Origin: Pelolinea sp.
Lineage (GTDB): Bacteria; Chloroflexota; Anaerolineae; Anaerolineales; Anaerolineaceae
Reading direction: 5' to 3'
Assembly: GCA_012797975.1 (NCBI GenBank)
Contig: JAAZOD010000026.1
Span: 115,000 to 178,999, forward strand
Length of the DNA stretch: 64,000 bases
Shown here: one piece after another, positions 18,261-27,169 of the stretch
Layout of the letters: every line of letters starts with the position of its first letter
How positions within the stretch are numbered: the first letter of the stretch is position 1
Translations under genes and position numbers: made by a program
Notes under the pieces: model-generated
Database searches by the model: none
What the model saw: only the letters and a program-made list of their open reading frames with translations
What the model was told of the DNA's origin: nothing

Positions 18261-18800
18261 ATGGCTGAAGTGATGATACGCACTGTGGTTTCTCCCGATT
18301 TCTCTATTCTTTCAAATTTTCGACATTCCATAGAGACAAAGATAGTCTGGCAGATGGAGCAGGAATCATCCGAGGGAGATATCACCATCAGCTTCCGTGA
18401 ATTAAAGTTACCGCGTTTAATGAAACTGCCATATCCCCGTTCATCGCAAAGTCTGTTTGAACGATGGAAAGAACTTTCGGTTATTCTTGTGGGATGCGTC
18501 GATAATGTACCGGTGGGATATGTTTCCTGTTCGTCGATCCAGACCACCTCCAATGTGTGGATCAAGGATGTGGTGGTGCATGAACGCTGGCGTCGGCAGG
18601 GTGTGGCAACCACCTTGGTCAAAGCCATTGCTGCATGGAGTGAGGAACGTGGGTTAAAAAGAATGACGCTTGAAATGAGCTCTAAGAACTACCCTGCGAT
18701 CTGCATGGCTAAAAAACTTGGTTTTGAATTTTGTGGTTACAACGACTATTACTATGAGAATAATGATATTGCTATCTTCTTCGCTCGTTTAATCAGATAA
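18261..18800 (+). CDS. GNAT family N-acetyltransferase
   Basis: A 179-residue acetyltransferase. The acetyl-CoA site is visible as VWIKDVVVHERWRRQGVATT (motif A, R/QxxGxG/A) followed by LVKAIAAWSEERGLKRMTLE and the C-terminal AICMAKKLGFEFCGYNDYYY. It has an aaagggagggt ribosome-binding site. The substrate cannot be told. It is followed 17 nt later by the membrane GAF regulator, with which it probably shares a transcript. Confidence 0.85.
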   Translation: MAEVMIRTVVSPDFSILSNFRHSIETKIVWQMEQESSEGDITISFRELKLPRLMKLPYPRSSQSLFERWKELSVILVGCVDNVPVGYVSCSSIQTTSNVWIKDVVVHERWRRQGVATTLVKAIAAWSEERGLKRMTLEMSSKNYPAICMAKKLGFEFCGYNDYYYENNDIAIFFARLIR

Positions 18801-18817
18801 GGGATGAGGAGAAAGTG

Positions 18818-20728
18818 ATGAACGGAGCGGATCCATTAAATAACCTGGTGACGATATTTAAGACGGTCAGCGATATTCTTACTGCTGGATTGGCGATCAC
18901 CACATTTTCTCTCTTTATTTATTCTTTAACGTTCAAGACTCGCGACCTGTTAACCAATATTTTTTCTGGTATCTTGTTTGTTCTTATTCTGATTTTTGGC
19001 GCAGATGCATTCGGTTCCATTACGATGGATAAAGATCTATTGCTATCCATCCTGAAAGTTCACTGGACTGGTCTGATTTTTATTCCCACTCTCTACTTTC
19101 TGTTTTCCGATGCATTGCTGGCATTGACCGGCAGACCCAGCCGAGGGAAACGCAGAATCTTGGGTTATATCGCCATTGGTATCAGCAGTCTCTTATGCGT
19201 GTTTTTATATTCCAATAACTTGCTGGGAGAATTGATCATAAGCCAGGCACCGGCACCATACTTCTTACGAACCGGGATGATGAATTTTTATCTGGCGTTT
19301 TTCTTTGTAACTGTTGCATTTTCTCTGTATAATTTTTACCGGGCTATCCGCCGTACCAATTCGCCCACCAGCAAACGCCGTATGACGTATCTTGTAGTGG
19401 GTGCGATCGGTTTGTTCTTTGGTTTATTCCCGTATTTGGTTTTTGAATCTGCGGTGGGTGTACCCAATTCGCTGATTTTTTGGTTCATTTCCTCTGTCAT
19501 GTATTTGTTGAGCTGGGTTTTGCTTTGCATTATGACCTATGCCGTTTCATTTTTCGGTTTTTCGCTTCCCGATCGAGAGATCAAAAGCCGCCTTTTCCAT
19601 TGGATTTTTCGAGGACCTCTAACTGCCAGTGTCACGCTGGGATTGACAACTTTGATTAGACGGTTGGGCATATTGACGGGGAGGAACCTGGCCATGGTGG
19701 AAATATTGGCTATGGTGGGTTGTATTGTTCTGCTGGAACACCTCTATACGCTTCTCTTTCCCAAGATGGAAAAGATCCTCTTCAGAGGAAAAGACCTGAA
19801 TGATCTGGAAAGAATTCGTTCTCTGGAAGAGCGATTGTTTACGAAAAATGATTTCAACCAGTTTGCAGAAATCATCCTGGCAGCTTTGTGTGATCGAATC
19901 AGAGCGAACAATGCGGCGCTGTTTTTAAAACAAAACAGTGGTTATGAACGACCGATCGAGATTGGCGATTCTGCGCGCATCATTGAAAAAGTGAATAAAG
20001 CCAATTTTGATTTTGGGGAAGATTGGCAGAACAAATCCGTTTGCCGTTGGAACGGAATCATCATCATTCCGGTGAAAGATGGCCGTGAACATGAAAATGG
20101 TTCCCTGATTTCAGGGTTCATCGTTTTGGACAGACTGAAGAGAACAGACCTGGACCCGGAACAGGTCAGGGCGGTTAATCTTTTATTGAGGCGGCTGCAT
20201 ACCGCTATCAACGATTATCAACGGCAACAAAAAATGCTGGTTTCATTGGAACTGCTTGAACCGCAAATGGATGAGATCCAAAATCTTCTGGCTGCGGGAC
20301 GTTTTGCCGCCATTAATACACAGATTAACCTGAAGGATACGGAATCATTGAGCAAATGGGCGAAAGATGCCTTATCTCATTTATGGGGAGGACCAAAATT
20401 ATCGGGAAATTCGCTCTTGCAATTAACTATCGTACAACATAAAGCAGATGAAACAGGCGAAACCTTAACCAAGACCTTGCGAGAAATTCTCCAGGAAGCT
20501 ATCGCGTCCCTTCGCCCTGAGGGAGAACGGCAGTATACCAATGATTGGCTGCTTTATAATATTCTTGATTTCAAGTTCAATGAAAATATGAAAATGCGCG
20601 ATATTGCGAAGAGATTGGCTCTTTCCGAAGCTGATCTTTATCGTAAACAACGTATCGCAATTGATGGGGTTGTCAAAAAGATCGTTGAGATGGAAACACT
20701 ATATCTTTCAGAACAAGCGTACAAATAG
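18818..20728 (+). CDS. Multi-pass membrane regulator with GAF-like domain and HTH-like C-terminus
   Basis: A 636-residue protein. The first 330 residues hold about eight or nine hydrophobic segments, resembling the 7TM sensory part of some histidine kinases. A short coiled helix (LNDLERIRSLEERLF) leads to a GAF-like domain (about 350-480: FAEIILAALCDRIRANNAAL to GFIVLDRLKR). No H-box or ATPase motifs follow. Instead the C-terminus has RPEGERQYTNDWLLYN, then MRDIAKRLALSEADLYRKQR, which looks like a helix-turn-helix, suggesting a membrane-bound one-component regulator. GTG 18815 precedes ATG 18818; the aggag spacing favours 18818. The function is unknown. Confidence 0.6.
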   Translation: MNGADPLNNLVTIFKTVSDILTAGLAITTFSLFIYSLTFKTRDLLTNIFSGILFVLILIFGADAFGSITMDKDLLLSILKVHWTGLIFIPTLYFLFSDALLALTGRPSRGKRRILGYIAIGISSLLCVFLYSNNLLGELIISQAPAPYFLRTGMMNFYLAFFFVTVAFSLYNFYRAIRRTNSPTSKRRMTYLVVGAIGLFFGLFPYLVFESAVGVPNSLIFWFISSVMYLLSWVLLCIMTYAVSFFGFSLPDREIKSRLFHWIFRGPLTASVTLGLTTLIRRLGILTGRNLAMVEILAMVGCIVLLEHLYTLLFPKMEKILFRGKDLNDLERIRSLEERLFTKNDFNQFAEIILAALCDRIRANNAALFLKQNSGYERPIEIGDSARIIEKVNKANFDFGEDWQNKSVCRWNGIIIIPVKDGREHENGSLISGFIVLDRLKRTDLDPEQVRAVNLLLRRLHTAINDYQRQQKMLVSLELLEPQMDEIQNLLAAGRFAAINTQINLKDTESLSKWAKDALSHLWGGPKLSGNSLLQLTIVQHKADETGETLTKTLREILQEAIASLRPEGERQYTNDWLLYNILDFKFNENMKMRDIAKRLALSEADLYRKQRIAIDGVVKKIVEMETLYLSEQAYK

Positions 20729-20739
20729 GAGGGAAAGCA

Positions 20740-21681
20740 ATGGCTTTTAAGCACAAAGAAAATTCGGAAAGCTCGGCACCTGTATTTGATGAATCCTGGT
20801 GGAATTCATTGCTGGATACTGCGAACAAGTATCAGGGGATCGAGAAAGCAACCACCAACCATCATCCAGATAATGATGAAATCGAAATTGATTGGGAATT
20901 GATGGAAGAATATTTCCACAATGATGAGGTCTTCACCGTGGAAGTAACCGGTTATAACAAAGGTGGTCTGTTGGTGCGGGGTGATCATTTCAAGGGGTTT
21001 GTTCCGAACTCACATATCAAGGAAATTGCCAAGATCCAATCCCCGGCAGAAAAATTCCATGCGCTAAAACAGTACCCGGGGCAGAATTTACAGGTAAAAG
21101 TGATTGAGTGTGATCAAAAATCGGGAAAGCTGATCCTCTCCGAACGGGCTGCCGAAAATGCCCCTGGAAAGAGATTGGATGTCTTTGATGGCCTTACCAT
21201 TGGAAGTATTGTGGAAGGCGAGGTGACCAATATCACCAAATTTGGTATCTTCCTTGACTTGGGCGGAATTGAGGGGCTGATTCATGTTTCAGAGATATCC
21301 TGGGGCAAGGTCAATCATCCGGCGGAGATCGTGAAGGTCGGGGAGGTAGTTAAAGCCAGTGTGATCGCCGTGGATAAGGAAAAAATGCGCATAGCCCTCA
21401 GCATGAAACAGTTGACGCCAAATCCATGGCTTGAATTCAATGAACATTATATGGTAGGGGATGTCATCACGGTGACCATTAAAAAAGTGGTGGGGTATGG
21501 CGTCTTTGCAGATATCGAAGAAGGCATAGAAGGATTGGTGCATATTTCGGATATTCAATCAAAGGACACCTCCGTGACCATTAATGATCTGAAGGTGGGA
21601 GAAAAGATCATTGTTACGATTAAGGCAATTGATGTAGAAAAGCGCCGCCTGAGCATGGGATTTATCAGTAAATTTGAATAG
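20740..21681 (+). CDS. S1 RNA-binding domain protein (RpsA-like)
   Basis: A 313-residue protein with three S1 (OB-fold) domains. These are VFTVEVTGYNKGGLLVRGDH (about 66-140), GSIVEGEVTNITKFGIFLDL (about 150-220, ending KMRIALSMKQ), and GDVITVTIKKVVGYGVFADI (about 240-310, ending RRLSMGF). It resembles the short ribosomal protein S1 of Gram-positive-like bacteria and probably binds mRNA at the ribosome or acts as an RNA chaperone. The acidic N-terminal 60 residues are not conserved. The ribosome-binding site is a strong aggaggga. It is the candidate rpsA of this genome, though full S1 usually has four or more domains. Confidence 0.8.
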   Translation: MAFKHKENSESSAPVFDESWWNSLLDTANKYQGIEKATTNHHPDNDEIEIDWELMEEYFHNDEVFTVEVTGYNKGGLLVRGDHFKGFVPNSHIKEIAKIQSPAEKFHALKQYPGQNLQVKVIECDQKSGKLILSERAAENAPGKRLDVFDGLTIGSIVEGEVTNITKFGIFLDLGGIEGLIHVSEISWGKVNHPAEIVKVGEVVKASVIAVDKEKMRIALSMKQLTPNPWLEFNEHYMVGDVITVTIKKVVGYGVFADIEEGIEGLVHISDIQSKDTSVTINDLKVGEKIIVTIKAIDVEKRRLSMGFISKFE

Positions 21682-21703
21682 AATGCATTATGATTAATAA
21701 TCG

Positions 21704-23797
21704 ATGAAGAGCAAAACAGATCATACAGCAAAAGTACTGGAATATTTTCAGCGATTTTTTAAAGACATTATCGGCGTTCTTTTGATTTCCACCGCGCTTG
21801 TTTCCCTGCTTGGTTTTTTTCATCTTTCCCAGGGAAGATTGCTGAACAATTTTGTGAAATTGATTGAACAAGGTTTTGGCTGGGGAACGGTCTTCTTTTT
21901 GTGCACTCTTCTTTATGTGGGGGTGATGATCCTTTTCCGCAGGGTGGAAAGCTTTCCCGACCTGAATTTAAAGCGACTGCTGTATCTGGAGTTGTTCTTC
22001 TTTTCTGCTCTCGGTTTTTTAACGATCTTTGGCGGGAACTCTTTGGTGCGCGCAGCGGATGGAAAAGATGGCGGCGTGATCGGGTGGGGGATCGCTCGCA
22101 TCCTGAGCTCGGTTCTGCCACTGCCAGTTTGTTCCATCTTGCTCTTTATTTTGGCGTTGGTTTCTTTGTTGGTTGCCACCGGTCTCTTCAATAAGATCAT
22201 CCATTCTATACAAAGACGAAATGCCCCTGAAGGAAACAAGGCACAGGAGCCCGAGGTTGTTCCAACCCGGGAAGTTCATCATCAGCACCCAACGCACACG
22301 TCCCCCAAAACGAATTTTCCGGCACAAACCAACGAACCCCGATCGAAACAACTTCCACCCCTATCCCTTCTGGTTGAACAAAAAAGCAATGCGACCGATG
22401 AAGGCTATATCAAAGAGAATGCTCAGATTATCGAGCGGACTTTTGAAGAATGCGGAATACCAGCCAGTGTTGTGGGGTACAGGATCGGGCCGACGGTGAT
22501 TCAATATGCTGTGGAACCCGGATACATCGACAAAACCCACGACGATGGTGAAACCAGCAAGCGCAAAATCCGCGTTTCTCAAATTGAATCCGTGCAGCGT
22601 GACCTGGCCCTTGCTTTGGGCGCCGAACGGTTGAGGATCGAAGCGCCTATTCCGGGTTATTCCTTTGTGGGCATTGAAGTGCCCAACCGCTACAGCAATA
22701 TGGTGCGTTTGAAGAACGTGCTCGCAAGCGAACCTTTCCAGAAGTTGAATTCACCACTGCGTCTGGCATTGGGGCTGGATGTATCGGGAAATCCGATTGT
22801 GGCTGACCTTTCCAAAATGCCACATCTGCTCATTGCAGGCACAACCGGTTCGGGTAAGTCGGTGTGCATCAGTTCTTTGATATCCAGTTTGGTGATGTGT
22901 AACACGCCAGAAGAACTGCAGCTAGCGATCCTTGATCCAAAATGGGTGGAATTATCTATTTTCAACGGACTCCCTCATTTGATGGGACCCGTGGAGACCA
23001 ATACCAATCGCATGCTGGCTGTGCTGGCCTGGGCTTCTGCGGAGATGGAGCGGCGCTATAAAGTATTTGAAGAAATTAACGCAAGAGATATCAATGTATA
23101 TAACATTAAAGCGGGGAGGCGGAATTTCCCTGCTTTGCCCCGCATCGTGATTTTCATTGATGAATTGGCCAGTTTGATGGTCTCCTCGCCGGAACAGACA
23201 GAAGCTCATCTGGTTCATCTGGCGCAGATGGCGCGTGCCACTGGCATTCACCTGGTGGTCGCCACTCAAAGGCCCAGTACAGACATTGTGACAGGTTTGA
23301 TCAAAGCCAATTTCCCGGCCAGAATCGCTTTCAATGTTGCTTCCTCGGTGGATTCACGTGTCATTTTGGATATGCATGGTGCTGAGACGCTGCTTGGCAA
23401 AGGCGACATGCTTTTCCTTGACCCTGACAATGGTGCCCCGAAACGCGTTCAGGGGGTCATGGTGGATGATGCAGAAATCCGGAACGTAGTGGAATATTGG
23501 AATTCTGTCTATCCTCCCGAAAATAATAAAGAAGAAGCTCCCTGGGAGAAATACGTAGTAAACCAGGGGGAGGATGGCGATGAATTAATCGGTCGTGCGG
23601 TTGATCTGCTCAAAGGGGAAGGGAGGGCGAGCGCCTCTTTGCTGCAGCGAAAGCTCAGAATTGGATATCCACGGGCTGCGCGATTGATGGATGAACTGGA
23701 AGAAATGGGAATCGTAGGTCCACCTGAAGCGGGTGAAAAAGATCGCGAAGTCTTGCTGGGCGATGATCAGAGTGATGACGAGCAAGACTATTCTTAA
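21704..23797 (+). CDS. ftsK: FtsK/SpoIIIE DNA translocase
   Basis: A 697-residue translocase. The N-terminus has about four membrane helices (to residue 165) and a short polar linker rich in His/Pro/Gln. The motor follows: alpha/beta domains with Walker A GTTGSGKSV, Walker B RIVIFIDELASLM, and QMARATGIHLVVATQRPSTD, a hallmark of the family. The C-terminal gamma winged helix (DELIGRAVDLLKGEGRASAS to RAARLMDELEEMGIVG) recognises KOPS/SRS-type DNA sites. It pumps DNA through the septum in chromosome segregation. It is shorter than the E. coli protein because of the reduced linker. There is no obvious ribosome-binding site. Confidence 0.93.
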   Translation: MKSKTDHTAKVLEYFQRFFKDIIGVLLISTALVSLLGFFHLSQGRLLNNFVKLIEQGFGWGTVFFLCTLLYVGVMILFRRVESFPDLNLKRLLYLELFFFSALGFLTIFGGNSLVRAADGKDGGVIGWGIARILSSVLPLPVCSILLFILALVSLLVATGLFNKIIHSIQRRNAPEGNKAQEPEVVPTREVHHQHPTHTSPKTNFPAQTNEPRSKQLPPLSLLVEQKSNATDEGYIKENAQIIERTFEECGIPASVVGYRIGPTVIQYAVEPGYIDKTHDDGETSKRKIRVSQIESVQRDLALALGAERLRIEAPIPGYSFVGIEVPNRYSNMVRLKNVLASEPFQKLNSPLRLALGLDVSGNPIVADLSKMPHLLIAGTTGSGKSVCISSLISSLVMCNTPEELQLAILDPKWVELSIFNGLPHLMGPVETNTNRMLAVLAWASAEMERRYKVFEEINARDINVYNIKAGRRNFPALPRIVIFIDELASLMVSSPEQTEAHLVHLAQMARATGIHLVVATQRPSTDIVTGLIKANFPARIAFNVASSVDSRVILDMHGAETLLGKGDMLFLDPDNGAPKRVQGVMVDDAEIRNVVEYWNSVYPPENNKEEAPWEKYVVNQGEDGDELIGRAVDLLKGEGRASASLLQRKLRIGYPRAARLMDELEEMGIVGPPEAGEKDREVLLGDDQSDDEQDYS

Positions 23798-23853
23798 TCT
23801 TGCTTGACAGGATTCTCAGGGAAAGATAGGATTGTGCGATAAACTGGATTGGT

Positions 23854-24456
23854 ATGTCAATGACCTTTACTGATCGGCTTCGTCAATTGTTCCAACATTT
23901 TCTTGAAAACGCGGGCCAAACATTGTTTCGCTATGGTGTTTCTGCGAATCTTGTCACGCTGCTTGGGTTATTGGGGAGCGTCATTGCTGCCATTCTGGCC
24001 GCACATGGATATTTATTGGCCGGCGGCATTGTGCTGGCCTGCACCGGTCCATTGGACGCGATCGACGGGGCAGTGGCACGCGCGCAAGGAAAAATCACCC
24101 GTTTTGGAGCTTTCTTTGATTCGATCACCGATCGCTATTCGGAACTTATTTTATTTTTGGGATTGATCATCTTTTTCCTGGATGAGCGGGATGGTGGCGG
24201 TGTGATTTTGAGCTTTGTCGCCGCTGCCGGTTCTGTGTTGGTTTCATACACCCGTGCGCGGGCAGAAGGAATTGGCTTGGAGATAAAATCTGGACTGATG
24301 ACCCGGGTGGAAAGATTCTTGGTGCTGGTTGTGGGACTTTTGTTCCAAATACCAAAGATATCTCTCTGGATCATTGCGATCCTGGCAAACCTGACAGCGA
24401 TTCAACGAATTTGGATAGTTTGGCAGCAAACAAAACTGATGGAAAAGGAGAAATAA
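23854..24456 (+). CDS. CDP-alcohol phosphatidyltransferase
   Basis: A 200-residue multi-pass membrane enzyme. The full family motif is present as DAIDGAVAR followed by GAFFDSITD (DxxDGxxAR x8 GxxxDxxxD), which binds CDP-alcohol and the two metals. Such enzymes make phosphatidylglycerol phosphate, phosphatidylinositol phosphate or related phospholipids. Similarity in the region SVLVSYTRARAEGIGLE is to the PgsA/phosphatidylinositol-phosphate synthase branch, but the acceptor alcohol cannot be read off. It ends 4 nt before lgt, so phospholipid synthesis and lipoprotein lipidation (which uses phosphatidylglycerol) are cotranscribed. Confidence 0.88.
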   Translation: MSMTFTDRLRQLFQHFLENAGQTLFRYGVSANLVTLLGLLGSVIAAILAAHGYLLAGGIVLACTGPLDAIDGAVARAQGKITRFGAFFDSITDRYSELILFLGLIIFFLDERDGGGVILSFVAAAGSVLVSYTRARAEGIGLEIKSGLMTRVERFLVLVVGLLFQIPKISLWIIAILANLTAIQRIWIVWQQTKLMEKEK

Positions 24457-24460
24457 AAAA

Positions 24461-25303
24461 ATGTCAGATGGTTTTTATATCGGACCCGTTTATATCTATT
24501 ATTATGGAATCATCATCACCATCGGAGCCATGGCGGCTTTATGGCTTGCCATTAAAGAGGCAAAACATCGCGGTTTGGACCCGGAAGTCATCTGGGACGT
24601 GGCGACCTGGTTGTTGATTGCTGGCATCATTGGAGCCAGATTATGGCATGTGCTCACCCCTTCCAAATCGATGGGGGCGGGAGTGGAGTATTATCTTTCC
24701 AACCCGATTGAAATCCTGAAAATTCGCAAAGGCGGTTTGGGTATTCCTGGCGCGATTTTCGGCGGGATCATGGCCTTGGTCATCTATTGCCGCAAGAAAA
24801 AACTCAATTTCTTCACCTGGGCAGATGTGATTGTCCCCGGCCTGGCATTGGCGCAGGCGATTGGACGGTGGGGTAATTTTATTAATCAGGAATTGTATGG
24901 TGCGCCGACCGATCTTCCCTGGGCTATCCATATTGACGAGGCCAACCGGCTGCCCGAATATGCCCAATATGCCACCTATCATCCTCTTTTCCTGTATGAG
25001 TCGTTGTGGAATTTATTGAATATGTACCTGCTGATTGTTCTTGAAAGGCAGTTCAAGGATAAATTGATCCCGGGAGATCTGCTATTTACCTATTTGATCG
25101 TTTATCCGTTCGGAAGATTTATGCTGGAGTTTTTGCGCCTTGATATAGCAACGGTGAAGGGGATCAACATCAACCAGATCACCATGCTGGTGGTCATGGT
25201 AGTTGCCATTGTCATATTGATCATACGCCACAAAAAATTCAAGAAAGAAGCGGAACAACCGGTGGTTGAAGAGCAAACCGAACCCACGGAGAAAAAAGCT
25301 TAA
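24461..25303 (+). CDS. lgt: Prolipoprotein diacylglyceryl transferase
   Basis: A 280-residue integral-membrane enzyme moving diacylglycerol from phosphatidylglycerol to the lipobox cysteine. The motifs are GPVYIYYYGIIITIGAMAA, GARLWHVL, KGGLGIPGAIFGG and the Lgt signature GRWGNFINQELYGAPTDLPW, then HPLFLYESLWNL and a late FGRFMLEFLRLD. The C-terminal acidic tail (EQPVVEEQTEPTEKK) is not conserved. Its substrates are the lipoproteins encoded across this window, with LspA (14.2 kb) acting next. Confidence 0.95.
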   Translation: MSDGFYIGPVYIYYYGIIITIGAMAALWLAIKEAKHRGLDPEVIWDVATWLLIAGIIGARLWHVLTPSKSMGAGVEYYLSNPIEILKIRKGGLGIPGAIFGGIMALVIYCRKKKLNFFTWADVIVPGLALAQAIGRWGNFINQELYGAPTDLPWAIHIDEANRLPEYAQYATYHPLFLYESLWNLLNMYLLIVLERQFKDKLIPGDLLFTYLIVYPFGRFMLEFLRLDIATVKGININQITMLVVMVVAIVILIIRHKKFKKEAEQPVVEEQTEPTEKKA

Positions 25304-25305
25304 AT

Positions 25306-25336
25306 AAAGAAGAGCTGCTTTTCGCAGCTCTTCTTT
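25306..25336. terminator. Bidirectional terminator between lgt and HNH gene
   Basis: A 13-bp stem aaagaagagctgc/gcagctcttcttt (25306-25318 with 25324-25336) with a 5-nt loop, flanked by A-rich and T-rich sequence on the two sides. It separates converging genes and just overlaps the HNH stop codon. Confidence 0.85.
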
Positions 25337-25836
25337 TACCAACCTCTCAAAAATGGCTCCCACTCATCATTCTGTTGAAGCTGTTTGCCAAAAATATATT
25401 CTGCCGAAGCAGGGGGTGCTTTGGGTTCGCGCAGGAGGTGCATATTCGTCATCTCCAGCGTTCGCCCGCCCTTGATGTGATTGCAACGCGGGCAGGCGGT
25501 GACAATGTTCTCCCAAATCTGGCTGCCACCCATGTGCTTGGGAATGACATGATCGATGGTCAATTCATCACTTTGCCTTCCGCAGTACTGGCAAGTGTAA
25601 TTGTCACGACGGAAGACTTCCTTCCGCGTAAGGTGCGCCTGAGGGCGGGGGCAGTGCACCATATACTGCAGCCGGATGATGGACGGTTTGGGAAAATCCT
25701 GATTTACGGTTCGGATGATCCCTCTGCCATTTAAAACCAAAGTAGCCCTATCGAGGACAATTAAACCGATTGCACGGTGCGTGCTGCAGAGGTTGATAGG
25801 TTCAAAATTAGCATTAAGCACTAAAACCGTTTCCAT
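25336..25836 (-). CDS. HNH endonuclease family protein
   Basis: A 166-residue protein with the HNH motif and two zinc-knuckle Cys pairs: CQYCGRQSDELTIDHVIPKH, then MGGSQIWENIVTACPRCNHI. The His-Asn-His set is in DHVIPKHMGG...NIVTACPRCN. The N-terminal part (METVLVLNANFEPINLCSTH) is typical of a single-copy chromosomal HNH protein widespread in Chloroflexota, Actinobacteria and Deinococcus, probably in DNA repair rather than mobility. The ribosome-binding site is aggg. It runs against lgt and divergently from tyrS. Confidence 0.88.
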   Translation of the reverse strand: METVLVLNANFEPINLCSTHRAIGLIVLDRATLVLNGRGIIRTVNQDFPKPSIIRLQYMVHCPRPQAHLTRKEVFRRDNYTCQYCGRQSDELTIDHVIPKHMGGSQIWENIVTACPRCNHIKGGRTLEMTNMHLLREPKAPPASAEYIFGKQLQQNDEWEPFLRGW

Positions 25837-25957
25837 AACCCTAGCACAGCATTATAGCACGAGAAAAACTAAAGGGAATAAAATTAGTGCAGAGTCAAAG
25901 AAAAGCGAAGGACTGGTATAATGCTGGAAATTTCATATCCGCTTTTTGGAGGATGCC

Positions 25958-27169
25958 GTGAATATTGATGAACAAGTTGCACTCTTAATGCAAGGAACAG
26001 AATACGGTGATCGTGATATTCAAAGGAATATGGCTGAAGAACTGAAGGATCGTTTGATCCAGGCAGAAAAAAATCACCGTCCCTTACGGATCTATTGCGG
26101 ATATGATCCCACCAAGGCAGACCTGCATCTTGGACATACTGTGACCATGCGAAAATTACGCCAGTTTCAGGAGCTTGGTCATCACATCATTTTCTTGATC
26201 GGTGATTTCACCGCGTTGATCGGTGACCCTTCGGACAAGGATGTCACACGTCCCATCCTCACCCGGCAGCAAGTAGAAGAGAATGCGCGCACGTACGCGG
26301 AACAGGCGTTTAGAATTCTGGATCGAAACAAGACAGAGATTCGTTACAACTCGGAATGGCTTTCAAAACTCGGTTTTGCTGACCTGATCAAGATCGCATC
26401 CAATTTTACCGTTCAGCAGTTCTTATCACGAGAAAAATTTAAACTGCGCTGGGAAAAGGGAGATCCCATCTATGTGCATGAAACCTTTTATGCATTCATG
26501 CAGGGATATGATGCGTATATGCTGGATACGGATGTACAGGTGGGTGGAACGGATCAGTTTTTCAATATCATGATGGCGGGGCGCAAGATCATGACTGCCA
26601 TGGGAAAACAACCCAATATCGCCATTACCGTTGAGATCCTGCCCGGTACGGATGGAGAAGTGAAGATGAGCAAATCGCTCGGCAATCACATTCCCATTTC
26701 TACCACGGCTGATGATATGTATGGAAAATTGATGAGCATCCCTGATAAAGCTATGCCGCATTATTTCCGGCTGGTCACCCGATGGACCCCAAGCGAGGTG
26801 GAGATCTTGGAGAAAATGATGGAAGAGGGAAAAGTCCATCCACGCGATGCCAAAATGCGGTTGGCGTATGAAGTGACCGACACATTCTATGGCAAAGAAC
26901 AGGCGACCCAAGCCCAAAATGATTTCATCCAAAGATTCCAGAAGAAAGAGGTTCCGGATGATATTCCGGGTTTTGTCATCACGCCTGGCCAAACATTGCT
27001 GGATGTAGTTGTGGCCGCTCAGATCGCCCCCTCGAAAAGTCAGGCAAAACGCTTGTTTGAGCAAGGGGGGGTCACCATGGATGGAGAGCCGCTCAAAGAT
27101 TGGGCGACGGAAGCTCATGCTGGCATCTTGCAGGTCGGAAAAAGGAAATTCTTGAAACTGACCGATTAA
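25958..27169 (+). CDS. tyrS: Tyrosyl-tRNA synthetase
   Basis: A 403-residue class I synthetase. The HIGH-type motif is DLHLGHTV and the KMSKS motif is VKMSKSLGNH. Tyr-binding segments YAFMQGYDAYML and DVQVGGTDQFFN are present, and the C-terminal S4 domain (DVVVAAQIAPSKSQAKRLFE) binds the anticodon arm. The length fits the TyrZ subtype. The frame opens at TTG 25946, but ggagg at 25948-25952 makes GTG 25958 the likely start. TATAAT at 25916-25921 is a candidate -10. Its stop overlaps that of the convergent SEDS gene by 4 bp. Confidence 0.93.
   Translation: MNIDEQVALLMQGTEYGDRDIQRNMAEELKDRLIQAEKNHRPLRIYCGYDPTKADLHLGHTVTMRKLRQFQELGHHIIFLIGDFTALIGDPSDKDVTRPILTRQQVEENARTYAEQAFRILDRNKTEIRYNSEWLSKLGFADLIKIASNFTVQQFLSREKFKLRWEKGDPIYVHETFYAFMQGYDAYMLDTDVQVGGTDQFFNIMMAGRKIMTAMGKQPNIAITVEILPGTDGEVKMSKSLGNHIPISTTADDMYGKLMSIPDKAMPHYFRLVTRWTPSEVEILEKMMEEGKVHPRDAKMRLAYEVTDTFYGKEQATQAQNDFIQRFQKKEVPDDIPGFVITPGQTLLDVVVAAQIAPSKSQAKRLFEQGGVTMDGEPLKDWATEAHAGILQVGKRKFLKLTD

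Noticed and set aside
26426..27118. 230-residue minus-strand frame in tyrS
   Set aside because: Antisense to a well-conserved synthetase; shadow.
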